Below, piece after piece: positions 41,334 to 49,742 of a DNA stretch of 64,000 nt. The stretch lies in contig WRIL01000006.1 of the NCBI GenBank assembly GCA_009782775.1, forward strand, positions 1-64,000, written 5' to 3'. Numbering within the stretch: position 1 is the stretch's first letter; every line of letters starts with the position of its first letter. The position numbers and the translations under genes are program-made. Below the pieces are notes generated by a model. The model did not search any database, was not told the DNA's origin, and saw nothing but the letters and a program-made list of their open reading frames with translations. Source of the DNA: Desulfovibrionaceae bacterium (GTDB lineage: Bacteria > Desulfobacterota > Desulfovibrionia > Desulfovibrionales > Desulfovibrionaceae).

Positions 41334-42845
41334 TTATGCCTCTACTGCTGCCATGCAGTATGAGGGTTGGGAATGCTCCTGGTCGGATGACTCCGCATCC
41401 GGTCTCCCCGCGGAGTTGTCGCTCCGTGGGGAAACCCTCGCCCTTTCCATCAAGGCCAACACAAGCAAATCCTGATATTCCGCGCTCCAAAGCTCCATGG
41501 CCACGCGCTCGTCCTCGGAGAGCAAATCCGTCCCCTGGAGGATGAAGCCGCCCTGGAACGGTTCCAGCGCGCCCCCCCAGCGGCCCAGCATGTCCCAAGC
41601 CTCTTGCGGGCTCAGCGGCGCGTAAAGCCCCAGGGATGTCAAAGCCGCGGCCAACCGCGCTTCGTGCCCCGAGACATTCGGCAAACCAGAAAGCCAACGT
41701 CCCACGGGCATGGATTGCCGGGAATGGACGGCCCTGGGAGCGGGCAAGGTCAGGACCGGCGGCAGCCCGGCCTTGATCCAGACGGCCAAATCCACGCCCA
41801 GGGAGGCGGCCTCGCCTGGATCCTTGCCCTGGGGGACCGGCCAGCGGACGGCCTGCCGGTAGGTTTTTCGCCACCAGGGGAAGCCCTCGGCCCCCGGACG
41901 GCGGCCGTCTTTATCCGGAGTATCATAGTCCAGGGCCACCAGGACGGCCGCGCTTTCAGACAAAACCGCATGGGCGGCCGCGTCCGGCTTGCCCCGGTTG
42001 GTGCCCACGGCCAGCGCGCCTACGGGCAGCCCGGCCCTTTCCGCGGCCCAGACGCAGGCCATGGCGTCCAGCTCGCCCTCCACCACCACCCAGGCGCGGG
42101 TTTCACCGGCAGGGGCTGCCGGAGACAGGCGCAACGTCCCCATGAAACTGCCCGGAAGCACATAAAACTTCATGTCCCGCAAAAACCGCTCCCGGTCCGC
42201 GTCCGGCCGGCGGACGCGCAGACGCAACGCTTCGCCGCTCTCGCCCAGGAAAGGGACCAGCAGCCCGCGCGGAATCCAGAGCTTTTTGGGCTGGCCCTTG
42301 TCGTCCTTTTCCTCGGGCAACCCCCAGGCCACCCGGCCCCGATGGTAGCAGTTATTTTTCCCCTCCCCTGGAAGCCATCCAAGCCGGAAACGCGCAACCG
42401 TCTCACGGGGCAAGCCCCGGGCCTCCAGCCGGGCCAGTTCGCCGGGGTTGCCGAGGAGTTGTTCCTGGGCAAAGGTCAGGAGCGCCTCGGCCTTGCTCCG
42501 CCAGACCCGCGCCGGATCGGCGTGCTCCTTGGGGATGAATGCCTCCGGGCGCTTGGCCCTGGGCAGGATCAGAGGACGGCGGCTGCGCTCCCTGGCGGCA
42601 ACCCCCAGCTGGGCGCAGGCCTCGGCATAGGACAGACCGCTAAAAACACGCAGGAACTCAATGGCGTCGCCGCCCTTGTTACAGCTCCTGCACCACCAGG
42701 TGCCGCGCTCGCCCTGCTCCGGCCAGCACTTGAAGCGGTCTTTCCCGCCGCAGGCAGGGCAGGGGCAGGCGTATTCCCCTCCTTTGCTTCCGGCGATTTT
42801 CCTGGGTTCCAGACCGCGGCGATAGAGCAAATCCAGCAGGACCAT
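41334..42845 (-). CDS. Phage DNA primase (zinc-binding and Toprim)
   Basis: 503 residues. The N-terminal zinc motif is CPCPACGGKDRFKCW...WWCRSCNKGGD (two CxxC pairs), followed by a helical segment and a Toprim domain (AWVVVEGELDAMACVWA with the Glu, then LVALDYDTPDKDG with DxD). The order is that of DnaG-type primases. Lies between the methylase and the origin-like region, with the helicase upstream. Confidence 0.85.
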   Translation of the reverse strand: MVLLDLLYRRGLEPRKIAGSKGGEYACPCPACGGKDRFKCWPEQGERGTWWCRSCNKGGDAIEFLRVFSGLSYAEACAQLGVAARERSRRPLILPRAKRPEAFIPKEHADPARVWRSKAEALLTFAQEQLLGNPGELARLEARGLPRETVARFRLGWLPGEGKNNCYHRGRVAWGLPEEKDDKGQPKKLWIPRGLLVPFLGESGEALRLRVRRPDADRERFLRDMKFYVLPGSFMGTLRLSPAAPAGETRAWVVVEGELDAMACVWAAERAGLPVGALAVGTNRGKPDAAAHAVLSESAAVLVALDYDTPDKDGRRPGAEGFPWWRKTYRQAVRWPVPQGKDPGEAASLGVDLAVWIKAGLPPVLTLPAPRAVHSRQSMPVGRWLSGLPNVSGHEARLAAALTSLGLYAPLSPQEAWDMLGRWGGALEPFQGGFILQGTDLLSEDERVAMELWSAEYQDLLVLALMERARVSPRSDNSAGRPDAESSDQEHSQPSYCMAAVEA

Positions 42846-42850
42846 TATTT

Positions 42851-42935
42851 ATGGTCCTGGCATGGTCTTGGCATGGTCTTGGGTAATAAATACATATAAT
42901 TATTAATCTTTTTCTTGTTTTAGGACCATAGGACC
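42851..42935. other. Iteron-like repeats beside an AT-rich stretch, possible phage origin
   Basis: Three 11-bp tandem copies of ATGGTCYTGGC at 42851-42883 are followed by about 38 A/T-rich bases (42884-42921), then an inverted AGGACCAT (42922-42929). More ATGGTCC copies occur at 42997 and 43089. The whole lies between the primase and helicase genes in a 250-base gap without a convincing gene. Origin function is inferred. Confidence 0.4.
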
Positions 42936-43098
42936 TTTGACACACAAACACATGTATAAACCCCCCCCCGCGCACACGTTTTAAATAGATCCGAAAATGG
43001 TCCCATGGGCATGGCTCCCCGTAAAACCCACGCCGACCAAGGGATAAAAGGCAGGACAAAAGACAAAAAAGCCCGGGACTGTCCTGCAATGGTCCTGC

Positions 43099-44757
43099 CT
43101 AGAAGTCGTCCTGATCCTCCTTGTCCTGATCCTTCAGCTTTGACCGCACCGACTGCAAAACGCGCAGGCCGTAGTAATAGTAATGCCCCCCGACCCGCTC
43201 CCTTCGGAAGCGTTCTTTCATCAGCTTACCGAAGGCCTTCTGGGAAAAGTCTTTTTTGGCGCTGATATTGGCGCGGAACCAGAGCATGAACGTGTCATAA
43301 AGCTCGCTGGCCAAGGTGCGCATAGAATCCGGGTTGTCCTTGATCAGCTCGCAGCAGTCCTCCAGGAATTCACCCAGGAGATCCTCGGACTTGCGATATT
43401 CGGCCACCGCCTCCAATACCTTCAACGGGGGCGCCAGGCCGACCTTCTGCCACTCCAGGCAGCCGCGGACCAGCCAGGCCAGGATGCCGGGCAGCTCCTG
43501 GCGTAGCCGTTCGGACAGGGCTTTATCCACCGCCCGCTCTTTCGCTCCCTGGGGCTTTCGGTCCACGAAGGATATGGGGAAGTCCACCAGGAGCAAACGC
43601 TCCCAGAAGGCGAAATCTGTGGCCGGCGCATGCGGTTTATTGTTGGTCAGCAGACAGAGCAGGTGCGTCGGGTCAAATGTGATATCACGCTTGTCATGCG
43701 GGTAGCGGCCGGTAAGCTTGTCCCCCCCGGAAAGCCATTTCACCCGTGCAGCCGAGAAGCGCTGCCCTTCGTCCGTTTCCGAGGCGAAGGCCAGGCGCAT
43801 GCCGCGCAGGGACATTATATCAGGCGATGGCCCGGCCGAGCTGCGAACTTTCCCCTGATCCAGCAACATCTCCGACTGGATGACCCTGGCCAGGGCGCTG
43901 AAGGGATTGGTGCCCCCCAGCACGTCCATGATGATATCCGTGATAATGCTTTTGCCGTTGCGCCCCTTGCCGTACAGTACCAAAAATTTATGCTCGGATA
44001 CCAGCCCGGTTAGACCGTAACCGAAGATCCGGCGCAGGAACTCGACCATTTCCCGATCTTCGTCCATGATCTCCAGGAGGGCTTTTTCCCAGGCTGGGCA
44101 TGGCTCGTCAATGCTCCGCCATTCCACCGGCGAGGCCCTCATCAAATACTCTTCCGGCCGGCCGGGCCGTAAGAGGCCGGTTTTGAGATCCAGCACCCCG
44201 TTGGCCACCGGCAAAGCCCAGGGGTCACGATCAAACTCATCCCCGCGGATGGCCAGAGGGGCATCGCGGTTGGTCTTGGCGAAATTCAGACAGTTTAGAC
44301 GGCCGGTCTTGGAACGGAGCTTGTTGATCCTGCCCTTCAAGGCCTCGCACTTGGCCTTTAGGCGCTTGGCTGTTTCTCCGTCTCCGCTCTCTTCCGCCTC
44401 CTTGCTCGCCTGGAAGTAATGATCACGGGTGCGCTGATAGGCCTCGACCACACCTTCGACGTCGGCCTGGGCCAGGTGAGCGTTATCGATATCGTCTATC
44501 CTCCAGTGATGGCCGCGCCAAGTCATCCACTCGCCGGCCTGGCCAACATAGGCATGCCTAAGGCGAAAGAGCGCGGCAAAGAGCATGCCGTCGCCCAGCT
44601 CGTTGGCGTACAGGCACTGCATCACGAAATCATGAGTCAGCTCGGGAGCCGCCACACCGGAGGATTCACCCCGAGCGGCGGCCTCTTCTTCCTCCTGGCG
44701 CGCTCTGGCCATAACCTGCTCGCGTATGACATTTTCATCCTTTTTTTCATCTGCCAT
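43099..44757 (-). CDS. D5/P4-type SF3 helicase-primase
   Basis: 552 residues. Walker A is LYGKGRNGKSIITD, Walker B-like LAFASETDEGQRF, and motif C LLCLLTNNKPHAPATD ends in the SF3 Asn-Asn. The N-terminal part (GDGMLFAALFRLRHAYVGQA) is D5-N-like. A replicative helicase of the phage/plasmid P4 family. Confidence 0.9.
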   Translation of the reverse strand: MADEKKDENVIREQVMARARQEEEEAAARGESSGVAAPELTHDFVMQCLYANELGDGMLFAALFRLRHAYVGQAGEWMTWRGHHWRIDDIDNAHLAQADVEGVVEAYQRTRDHYFQASKEAEESGDGETAKRLKAKCEALKGRINKLRSKTGRLNCLNFAKTNRDAPLAIRGDEFDRDPWALPVANGVLDLKTGLLRPGRPEEYLMRASPVEWRSIDEPCPAWEKALLEIMDEDREMVEFLRRIFGYGLTGLVSEHKFLVLYGKGRNGKSIITDIIMDVLGGTNPFSALARVIQSEMLLDQGKVRSSAGPSPDIMSLRGMRLAFASETDEGQRFSAARVKWLSGGDKLTGRYPHDKRDITFDPTHLLCLLTNNKPHAPATDFAFWERLLLVDFPISFVDRKPQGAKERAVDKALSERLRQELPGILAWLVRGCLEWQKVGLAPPLKVLEAVAEYRKSEDLLGEFLEDCCELIKDNPDSMRTLASELYDTFMLWFRANISAKKDFSQKAFGKLMKERFRRERVGGHYYYYGLRVLQSVRSKLKDQDKEDQDDF

Positions 44758-44759
44758 AT

Positions 44760-45118
44760 CAGCTCCCTATGTTTACAGGTCCGGAACCGACGCGTCCGCC
44801 GGCGTTCCAAAATTCCACGGATTTATCCCAAAAAATTCCACACCTTTTGGGGTCGGAAACCCCCGCATTAGATTGGAGGCCAGAGAGGACCCAGAATTTA
44901 TTCCGAGCGCAAAACCGCCATAGGACCATTCTGGATAGATTTTGAAAAAGAGGGGGTAAGGAGGGTGTGGACGGTTCCCCGAAGAGCGGGCTACACCCGC
45001 TGTAGGAGGCGGCCGCAATCACTATCTGGAGGCTGTGACGGACGCCTCGCTTTTCCCATTGTTGAGGAGATTGCGACCGCTCTCCCCTAGATGCAGTCCA
45101 GGGTGGAAAATGCGATGA
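44760..45118. other. Region without a convincing gene at the prophage right end
   Basis: The minus strand is open in two frames (44773-45018 and 44759-45022), but the products have no protein-family likeness and the second overlaps the helicase start region. The sequence has two AAAATTCCAC copies and a GCGGGCTACACCCGC element. It may hold the promoter of the leftward replication operon. I see nothing firmer. Confidence 0.4.
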
Positions 45119-45139
45119 TGATAGCGGGATGATAGCGGC
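45119..45139 (+). repeat. Candidate integrase arm-binding sites, right
   Basis: Identical 21 bases to 8265-8285, containing two TGATAGCG units 11 bp apart, 49 bases inside attR. Confidence 0.5.
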
Positions 45140-45148
45140 AAAGAAAAT

Positions 45149-45177
45149 GGCATTATCTCCAAACTGAAGATAATGCC
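45149..45177. terminator. Bidirectional terminator next to attR
   Basis: GGCATTATCT and AGATAATGCC form a 10-bp stem with a 9-base loop; it is followed by CTGATTTTTG on the plus strand and ATTTTCTTT on the minus strand. On the minus strand it lies 10 bases after the tRNA-Arg 3' end, so phage DNA provides the terminator of the restored tRNA. Confidence 0.75.
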
Positions 45178-45187
45178 CTGATTTTTG

Positions 45188-45232
45188 TGGTGTCCCCGGC
45201 GTGAGTCGAACACGCGGCCTACAGCTTAGGAG
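45188..45232. repeat. attR (45-bp direct repeat)
   Basis: Identical to attL 8080-8124; forms the 3' part of the intact tRNA-Arg. Confidence 0.95.
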
Positions 45233-45264
45233 GCTGTCGCTCTATCCTGCTGAGCTACGAGGAC
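45188..45264 (-). tRNA. tRNA-Arg (anticodon CCT)
   Basis: Minus strand: acceptor GTCCTCG/CGGGGAC, D stem GCTC/GAGC, anticodon stem ACAGC/GCTGT with loop CTCCTAA, T arm GCGTG/CACGC, CCA encoded. 77 bases. The 3' 45 bases come from the phage att copy. Confidence 0.96.
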
Positions 45265-45275
45265 ACTTGGTTTCT

Positions 45276-45504
45276 GCGACACCAGGTTTTTTGCCGTAAT
45301 TTCTGCCGAAAACTTAATATTTCCTGGCAACTCCGGTATTGCCTCTACCACGGCTCTTTTCCTCGCGTCAACAACGTGCTGGTGATGCTCCAATATCGTC
45401 TTGGGATCATTACCCATAATCTGGGCTACCGTGCCAACATCCGCGCCCGCCGCAATGGCCTTATCCGTGTCGTGCTCGTGGAATTTTTGCCATATGCCCT
45501 CCAT
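45276..45504 (-). pseudogene. C-terminal remnant of another tyrosine integrase
   Basis: About 75 residues matching the end of an integrase: [55 protein letters not shown]. The R of HxxR is lost in a small deletion and the catalytic tyrosine position reads His (EHHQHV instead of EHYQHV). It has no N-terminus and runs on without a stop into the tRNA. It shows that tRNA-Arg was used before by a different element. Confidence 0.75.
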
Positions 45505-45534
45505 GTTCGGTATGACCTATGGCGTCCGTTTTTT

Positions 45535-45963
45535 CCAGCCTACCTCACGGATCTGTCATCCAAGCCCAACCGCAAAACATTGACGGCCTCTGTGGAAGAC
45601 GCTATCAAAGTCGGGGCGGACGACGTTGCCATCCATATCAACCTTGGAGATCCGGATGAGGCCGAAATGCTCAGAGATTTCGGCAAGGTCGCCCGCGACG
45701 CCGAGGAATGGGACATACCCCTTCTGGCCATGGTCTATGGACGCGGGCCCCAAATCACCAACAGCCTGGATCCGTGGATCGTCGCCCACTGCGCCAGGGT
45801 AGAGGTGGAACTTGGCGCGGATATGGCCGGTTCCGCCGGACTGTCAGTGGGACGTAATATTTTTCAACATCCCTCCCCCAGCCTGATGTCTATAGCCCTT
45901 GCCGGCCTTGTGCACGAAAACTGGAGCGTGGAAGAGGTCATGAACAAAATGGGGGAAAAATAA
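45535..45963 (+). pseudogene. Decayed 2-amino-3,7-dideoxy-D-threo-hept-6-ulosonate synthase (ADH synthase)
   Basis: The segment [20 protein letters not shown] to VGRNIFQH and [17 protein letters not shown] belongs to the class-I aldolase that starts the DKFP route to dehydroquinate (MJ0400 family, about 265 residues). The first half is missing; the join to the integrase scar is near 45535. A second deletion removes about 45 residues between VEVELGAD and [10 protein letters not shown], the part that should hold the Schiff-base lysine. The frame stays open to the stop 3 bases before the next gene. Catalysis is not expected. Confidence 0.8.
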
Positions 45964-45966
45964 GCC

Positions 45967-46956
45967 ATGCCGGTGATCTTTTTTCTGGCGGATCCTTATA
46001 CCCTGGGAAACATGACCGCAGCCCTTGAGGCCGGGGCGGACAATTTCATTGTGCCGCCGGAGCATTTGCCCCAAGCTGAAAACTTGGCCCGCTGCCATTT
46101 CACCGCTTCTTCCTCCTTCACCTTCATTTCTCTGGCCTCCAAGGAGGACGAACGCCGTACCGCGGATCTTCTGCGCAACGGTGTTTCAGTGCTCCTGCGG
46201 CATGGTTGGGAGGTTATTCCGGTAGAAAACCTCCTGGCGCATTTGCAGGGAACCCCCCAGGGGGGAGAATTGCTTCTGGAGGTTGTTTCGCCTGAAGAGA
46301 CGCAACTGGCCTTCGGTATCCTGGAAAAAGGCGTGCACGGTGTAGCCGTGCCGCCTGCGGCCTTGGATAAACTTAAACAGATTTTAAATACCTCGCATAG
46401 CAATCAAGCCATCATTCCCCTAAGTGAGGCGCGGATCCTTGAAATTTCTCCAACAGGCATGGGGCACCGGGTTTGCGTGGATACCCTTTCCAACCTTGGC
46501 AAGGGGCAGGGGCTCCTGGTGGGCAATTCCGCAACCTTTACTTTTTTGGTGAACGCCGAGACCGAACGGAATGAATATGCGCCCCCGCGCCCATTTCGCA
46601 TAAATGCAGGAGCCGTGCACGCCTATACCTTCCTGCCAGGCGATTCCACGGCCTATCTGGAAGAATTGCGCGCCGGTTCGGGGGTACTGATTGTCGATTC
46701 CCATGGCCGCACAGAGACAGCCGTGGCCGGACGGATCAAGGTGGAAAGGCGGCCCATGCTGCTTATCCGGGCGGAGGCTGAAGGACGGGAAGGCACAATT
46801 TTTTTGCAGAACGCCGAAACCATACACCTGGTGACCCCGGAAGGAGAAGCCAAGAGCGTGGTGGCGCTTGCCCCCGGAGACAGGGTGCTTTGCCGTCTAG
46901 ATCAGGCCGGCCGGCATTTTGGCGTACGTATAAATGAAAATATCGACGAAAAATGA
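45967..46956 (+). CDS. 3-dehydroquinate synthase II (archaeal type)
   Basis: 329 residues. EAGADNFIVPPEHL, the conserved ILEISPTGMGHRVCVDTLSN and GQGLLVGNSATFTFLVNAET, then RPFRINAGAVHAYTFLPGDS and LKAGSGVLIVDS-type end (LRAGSGVLIVDSHGRT) match the MJ1249 family, which makes dehydroquinate from the DKFP product with NAD. This is a different protein from AroB. It seems intact although its substrate-making partner just upstream is broken. Confidence 0.9.
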   Translation: MPVIFFLADPYTLGNMTAALEAGADNFIVPPEHLPQAENLARCHFTASSSFTFISLASKEDERRTADLLRNGVSVLLRHGWEVIPVENLLAHLQGTPQGGELLLEVVSPEETQLAFGILEKGVHGVAVPPAALDKLKQILNTSHSNQAIIPLSEARILEISPTGMGHRVCVDTLSNLGKGQGLLVGNSATFTFLVNAETERNEYAPPRPFRINAGAVHAYTFLPGDSTAYLEELRAGSGVLIVDSHGRTETAVAGRIKVERRPMLLIRAEAEGREGTIFLQNAETIHLVTPEGEAKSVVALAPGDRVLCRLDQAGRHFGVRINENIDEK

Positions 46957-46964
46957 GGCCGGCC

Positions 46965-48077
46965 ATGACTATTCCCCAAGCTGAGGCAGATGAAGAAAAA
47001 CTTCTCGAACCGATTCGCGCGGAAATTAATCGCCTGGATGCGGAACTCCTCGTATTGCTCAACCAGCGCGCCGCTTGTAGCCTTAAAGTCGGCGCCATCA
47101 AAAAAAAATTCCAAACTCCGGTATTCAAGCCTGGACGCGAGCAGAGCCTTCTTCGCAAACTAAGCGCGGCCAACCGGGGGCCGCTTGGCGAACGGCAACT
47201 GCTGACCATCTACCGGGAAATTTTCTCCGTCTCCAGGGATTTGCAGCGCCAACCCAGCATTGCCTACCTGGGACCGGAAGGCGCTTTTTCCCATATCGCC
47301 TGCCTGGAATATTTCGGTAAGTTGAGTTGCCTTCTCCCCAAGGATTCTTTCGGAGATATTTTTGAGGCGGTGGAGAGGCGCATCTGTGATTTGGGGGTTA
47401 TCCCCATGGAAAACTCGTTGCACGGCGCCATGTGGCAATGCCTAGATCTTTTCACCACCCATGAGGTTTATGTGCAGGCCGAATGGATCAATCGCATACA
47501 CCTGAGTCTTATCTCCAGGGAAAACTCCCTGTCTCCCATCAGAGTGGTCTATTCCCATGCCCAGCCCCTGGGGCAATGCGCGCGCTGGTTGCGCAAAAAT
47601 CTCCCCGGCGCGGAGCAGGTTTTGGTGGAGAGTAGCGCCGCCGCCGTACGGCGGGTGACGGACGAAGCCAACAGCGCGGCCATAGGACATGCCGGTCTGG
47701 CTGAACGCCTGGATCTGCACGTGCTGGCCGTGAACCTGGAAGATTCTTCCGACAACTGGACGCGCTTTTTCGCCATTGGCCCGGAACCGGGCGACTGGGC
47801 GGAGGCCGACAGATCTTCCATTATTTTCGCCCTGGGCAAACGTCCCGGCGCCTTGTCGGCGGTGCTGGACGTTTTCGCCGGGGCCGGGATAAACATGAGC
47901 AAGCTGGAATCCAGACCTTTGCGCGGCGAACGCTGGCATTACATCTTTTTTACGGACCTGGATTGCAATATCCTCGCCCCGGAGCATCAAGCCATTCTGG
48001 AACAGGTTCGGGAGCACTGCGACAACCTGAAGGTCATCGGCGCTTATATGGAGGACAAACATGTCCGCGCCGTATGA
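46965..48077 (+). CDS. pheA: Chorismate mutase/prephenate dehydratase
   Basis: About 370 residues with three domains: AroQ-type chorismate mutase (IRAEINRLDAELLVLLNQRA), prephenate dehydratase (YLGPEGAFSH, IPMENSLHG, the catalytic TRF in NWTRFFAIG) and an ACT regulatory domain (GALSAVLDVFAGAGINMSKL, ESRP). Makes phenylpyruvate and is probably feedback-inhibited by phenylalanine. ATG 46965 has GAGG; a start at 46953 overlaps the previous stop. Confidence 0.93.
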   Translation: MTIPQAEADEEKLLEPIRAEINRLDAELLVLLNQRAACSLKVGAIKKKFQTPVFKPGREQSLLRKLSAANRGPLGERQLLTIYREIFSVSRDLQRQPSIAYLGPEGAFSHIACLEYFGKLSCLLPKDSFGDIFEAVERRICDLGVIPMENSLHGAMWQCLDLFTTHEVYVQAEWINRIHLSLISRENSLSPIRVVYSHAQPLGQCARWLRKNLPGAEQVLVESSAAAVRRVTDEANSAAIGHAGLAERLDLHVLAVNLEDSSDNWTRFFAIGPEPGDWAEADRSSIIFALGKRPGALSAVLDVFAGAGINMSKLESRPLRGERWHYIFFTDLDCNILAPEHQAILEQVREHCDNLKVIGAYMEDKHVRAV

Positions 48078-48450
48078 ATTTCAGCATTTGGCAGTGGTCG
48101 GAAACCCTTGGGTGGTCGTTCCTCTACTTGCCATGGAACAAGTCCTGATGGACATCGCCTCGGTCAAAACCGAACCCATGTGGTTCACGGAAGAGAGCTT
48201 TTCCGGCGCGGTCATCGGTAGCCACCACCTTTTCAGGCCTTGCCCGGAACCACTGGAGGCCGCACAAAGAAGCCGGACGGAAAACGCGGGCATGTTTTGC
48301 GAATTTACGGCCATGAATCCATATTTCCAAAATATTCTCGGGCATTATGAAAAAATCCTGCATGAAGCCACGCCTTTCTCCCAGGCAGGCGAGCCGGACG
48401 GACTGAACCTGCTGGCCCGCGAGACCGCGACCTGGTATGCCGGATGGTGA
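48061..48450 (+). pseudogene. Decayed prephenate dehydrogenase (tyrA), open but internally deleted
   Basis: 129 residues made of separated pieces of a roughly 260-residue Desulfovibrio-type prephenate dehydrogenase: FQHLAVVG at the start, VLMDIASVKTEPM, GAVIGSHHLFRPCPEP (normally GTHPLFGP, with the catalytic His), then AAQRSRTENAGMFCEFTAMN and LLARETATWYAGW. The NAD-binding Gly motif and most of the middle are missing. The frame runs from an ATG inside pheA to a stop overlapping aroA. Tyrosine formation by this protein is not expected. Confidence 0.7.
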
Positions 48451-49742
48451 AATCCATGCAATATACCGTGCACTCCTCCAGCATAAACGGCAGTCTGAGC
48501 GTGCCCGCCTCCAAATCACACAGCCTGCGAGCCATTCTTATGGCCTCCCTGGCCGATGGCATAAGCCGCATCCGCGCCTCGCTGCCATCCCCGGATACCC
48601 TGGCCATGATCCAGGCTTGCCGCGCCCTGGGAGCAGAAATCCTTGAAAAAGGCCCGAATTTGGAAGTGCGCGGACTTGGTGGCCGGCCAAAGATTCCGGA
48701 TCAGGTGATTGACGTGGGCAATTCCGGCCAGGTCCTGCGTTTTGTGGCGGCTCTGGCCGCGCTTCTGCCACAATACACAATTTTTACCGGCGATGCCTCC
48801 ATCCGCTCCATCCGGCCGGTACAACCCCTGCTGGATGCCCTTTCCGGCCTAGGCGCCTTTGCCGTGTCCAGCAAAGGAGACGGGCACGCCCCCATCATCG
48901 TGCGCGGCCCCGCCAAGGCCGGGAATACGCGCCTGGACGGGGCGGATTCACAACCGGTATCAGCCATGCTTTTCCTGGCCTCCTTTCTGGAAGGCAAGAC
49001 TACCATCCTGGTGGACAACCCCGGAGAACAACCCTGGATCGATCTCACTCTGCACTGGTTGGAACGCCTTGGGATACCCTGCCGACATGATAATTATCGC
49101 GAATATACGGTGCGCGGTCCGGCTGGCTATTCCGGATTTGATTATACCGTTCCCGGGGACTGGAGTTCCGCCACCTTTCCCCTGGTCGCTGCTCTGATCC
49201 AAAATCAGCCTCTGGAACTGCAAAACCTTGATTTCCATGACCCTCAGGGCGATAAAGCCATTCTGGATGTCCTACGGGCTATGGGCGCGAATTTTATAGC
49301 ACATGAAGAGGAAAAACGTCTGGAAGTGCGTTCCCATAACGGTTTGCGTGGTCTGGAGGCCGATCTGAACCACATTATTGACGCCGTGCCCGCGCTGGCC
49401 GCCCTAGCCTGTTTCGCCCAAAGCCCAAGCCTGTTCCGTGGGGTGGAGATCGCCAGGCATAAAGAATGTGACCGCCTGCGGGCCATTGCCTGCGAATTGG
49501 GCAAAATGGGCGGCCTGGTGGAAGAATTGCCCGACGGTCTACGGATCACCCCGGCCAGGTTGCATGGCGCTCTTACAGAAAGCTGGCGGGATCATCGCAT
49601 CGCCATGTCCATCGCGGTGGCGGCTTTAAGTTGCGGTGAAACCGTAATTCGGGATAGCGCATGCGTGGCCAAAAGCTTTCCGAGTTTTGTCCGAGCCATG
49701 TCCGCTTTGGGCGCGCGCATTGAAGAAAGCGGCTCTTCATGA
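48444..49742 (+). CDS. aroA: 3-phosphoshikimate 1-carboxyvinyltransferase (EPSP synthase)
   Basis: 432 residues. PASKSHSLRA and DVGNSGQVLRF (shikimate-3-phosphate site), GADSQPVSAMLF, DAVPALAALACF and WRDHRIAMSIAV are all present. ATG 48444 or GTG 48447 overlap the previous stop; another Met is at 48456. Overlaps aroK by 4 bases. Confidence 0.95.
   Translation: MVKSMQYTVHSSSINGSLSVPASKSHSLRAILMASLADGISRIRASLPSPDTLAMIQACRALGAEILEKGPNLEVRGLGGRPKIPDQVIDVGNSGQVLRFVAALAALLPQYTIFTGDASIRSIRPVQPLLDALSGLGAFAVSSKGDGHAPIIVRGPAKAGNTRLDGADSQPVSAMLFLASFLEGKTTILVDNPGEQPWIDLTLHWLERLGIPCRHDNYREYTVRGPAGYSGFDYTVPGDWSSATFPLVAALIQNQPLELQNLDFHDPQGDKAILDVLRAMGANFIAHEEEKRLEVRSHNGLRGLEADLNHIIDAVPALAALACFAQSPSLFRGVEIARHKECDRLRAIACELGKMGGLVEELPDGLRITPARLHGALTESWRDHRIAMSIAVAALSCGETVIRDSACVAKSFPSFVRAMSALGARIEESGSS

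Larger units (their letters stand above)
8080..45232. mobile_element. Mosaic Mu-like-tailed prophage integrated in tRNA-Arg(CCT)
   Basis: A 37-kb element bounded by identical 45-bp repeats (8080-8124 and 45188-45232); the right copy is the 3' part of an intact tRNA-Arg. Contents in order: integrase, excisionase-like HTH, cytosine methylase and small early genes, regulators, tail-fibre shufflon, Mu-like contractile tail, lysis genes, lambda-like head, terminase, methylase, primase and helicase. No MuA/MuB transposase is present. The structural genes look complete apart from a frameshift at 12.93 kb and a stop at 14.84 kb, so it may be inducible. Confidence 0.95.

Noticed and set aside
44759..45022. 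An 87-codon minus-strand gene at the prophage end
   Set aside because: No family likeness and competing open frames on the same strand; kept only as an uncharacterised region.
8080..45232. A CRISPR array or a diversity-generating retroelement for the fibre variation
   Set aside because: No spaced direct repeats, no Cas genes and no reverse transcriptase or template/variable repeat pair are visible.
45376..45534. Plus-strand start at 45376 for the ADH synthase remnant
   Set aside because: These codons are antisense to the integrase scar and show no aldolase similarity.
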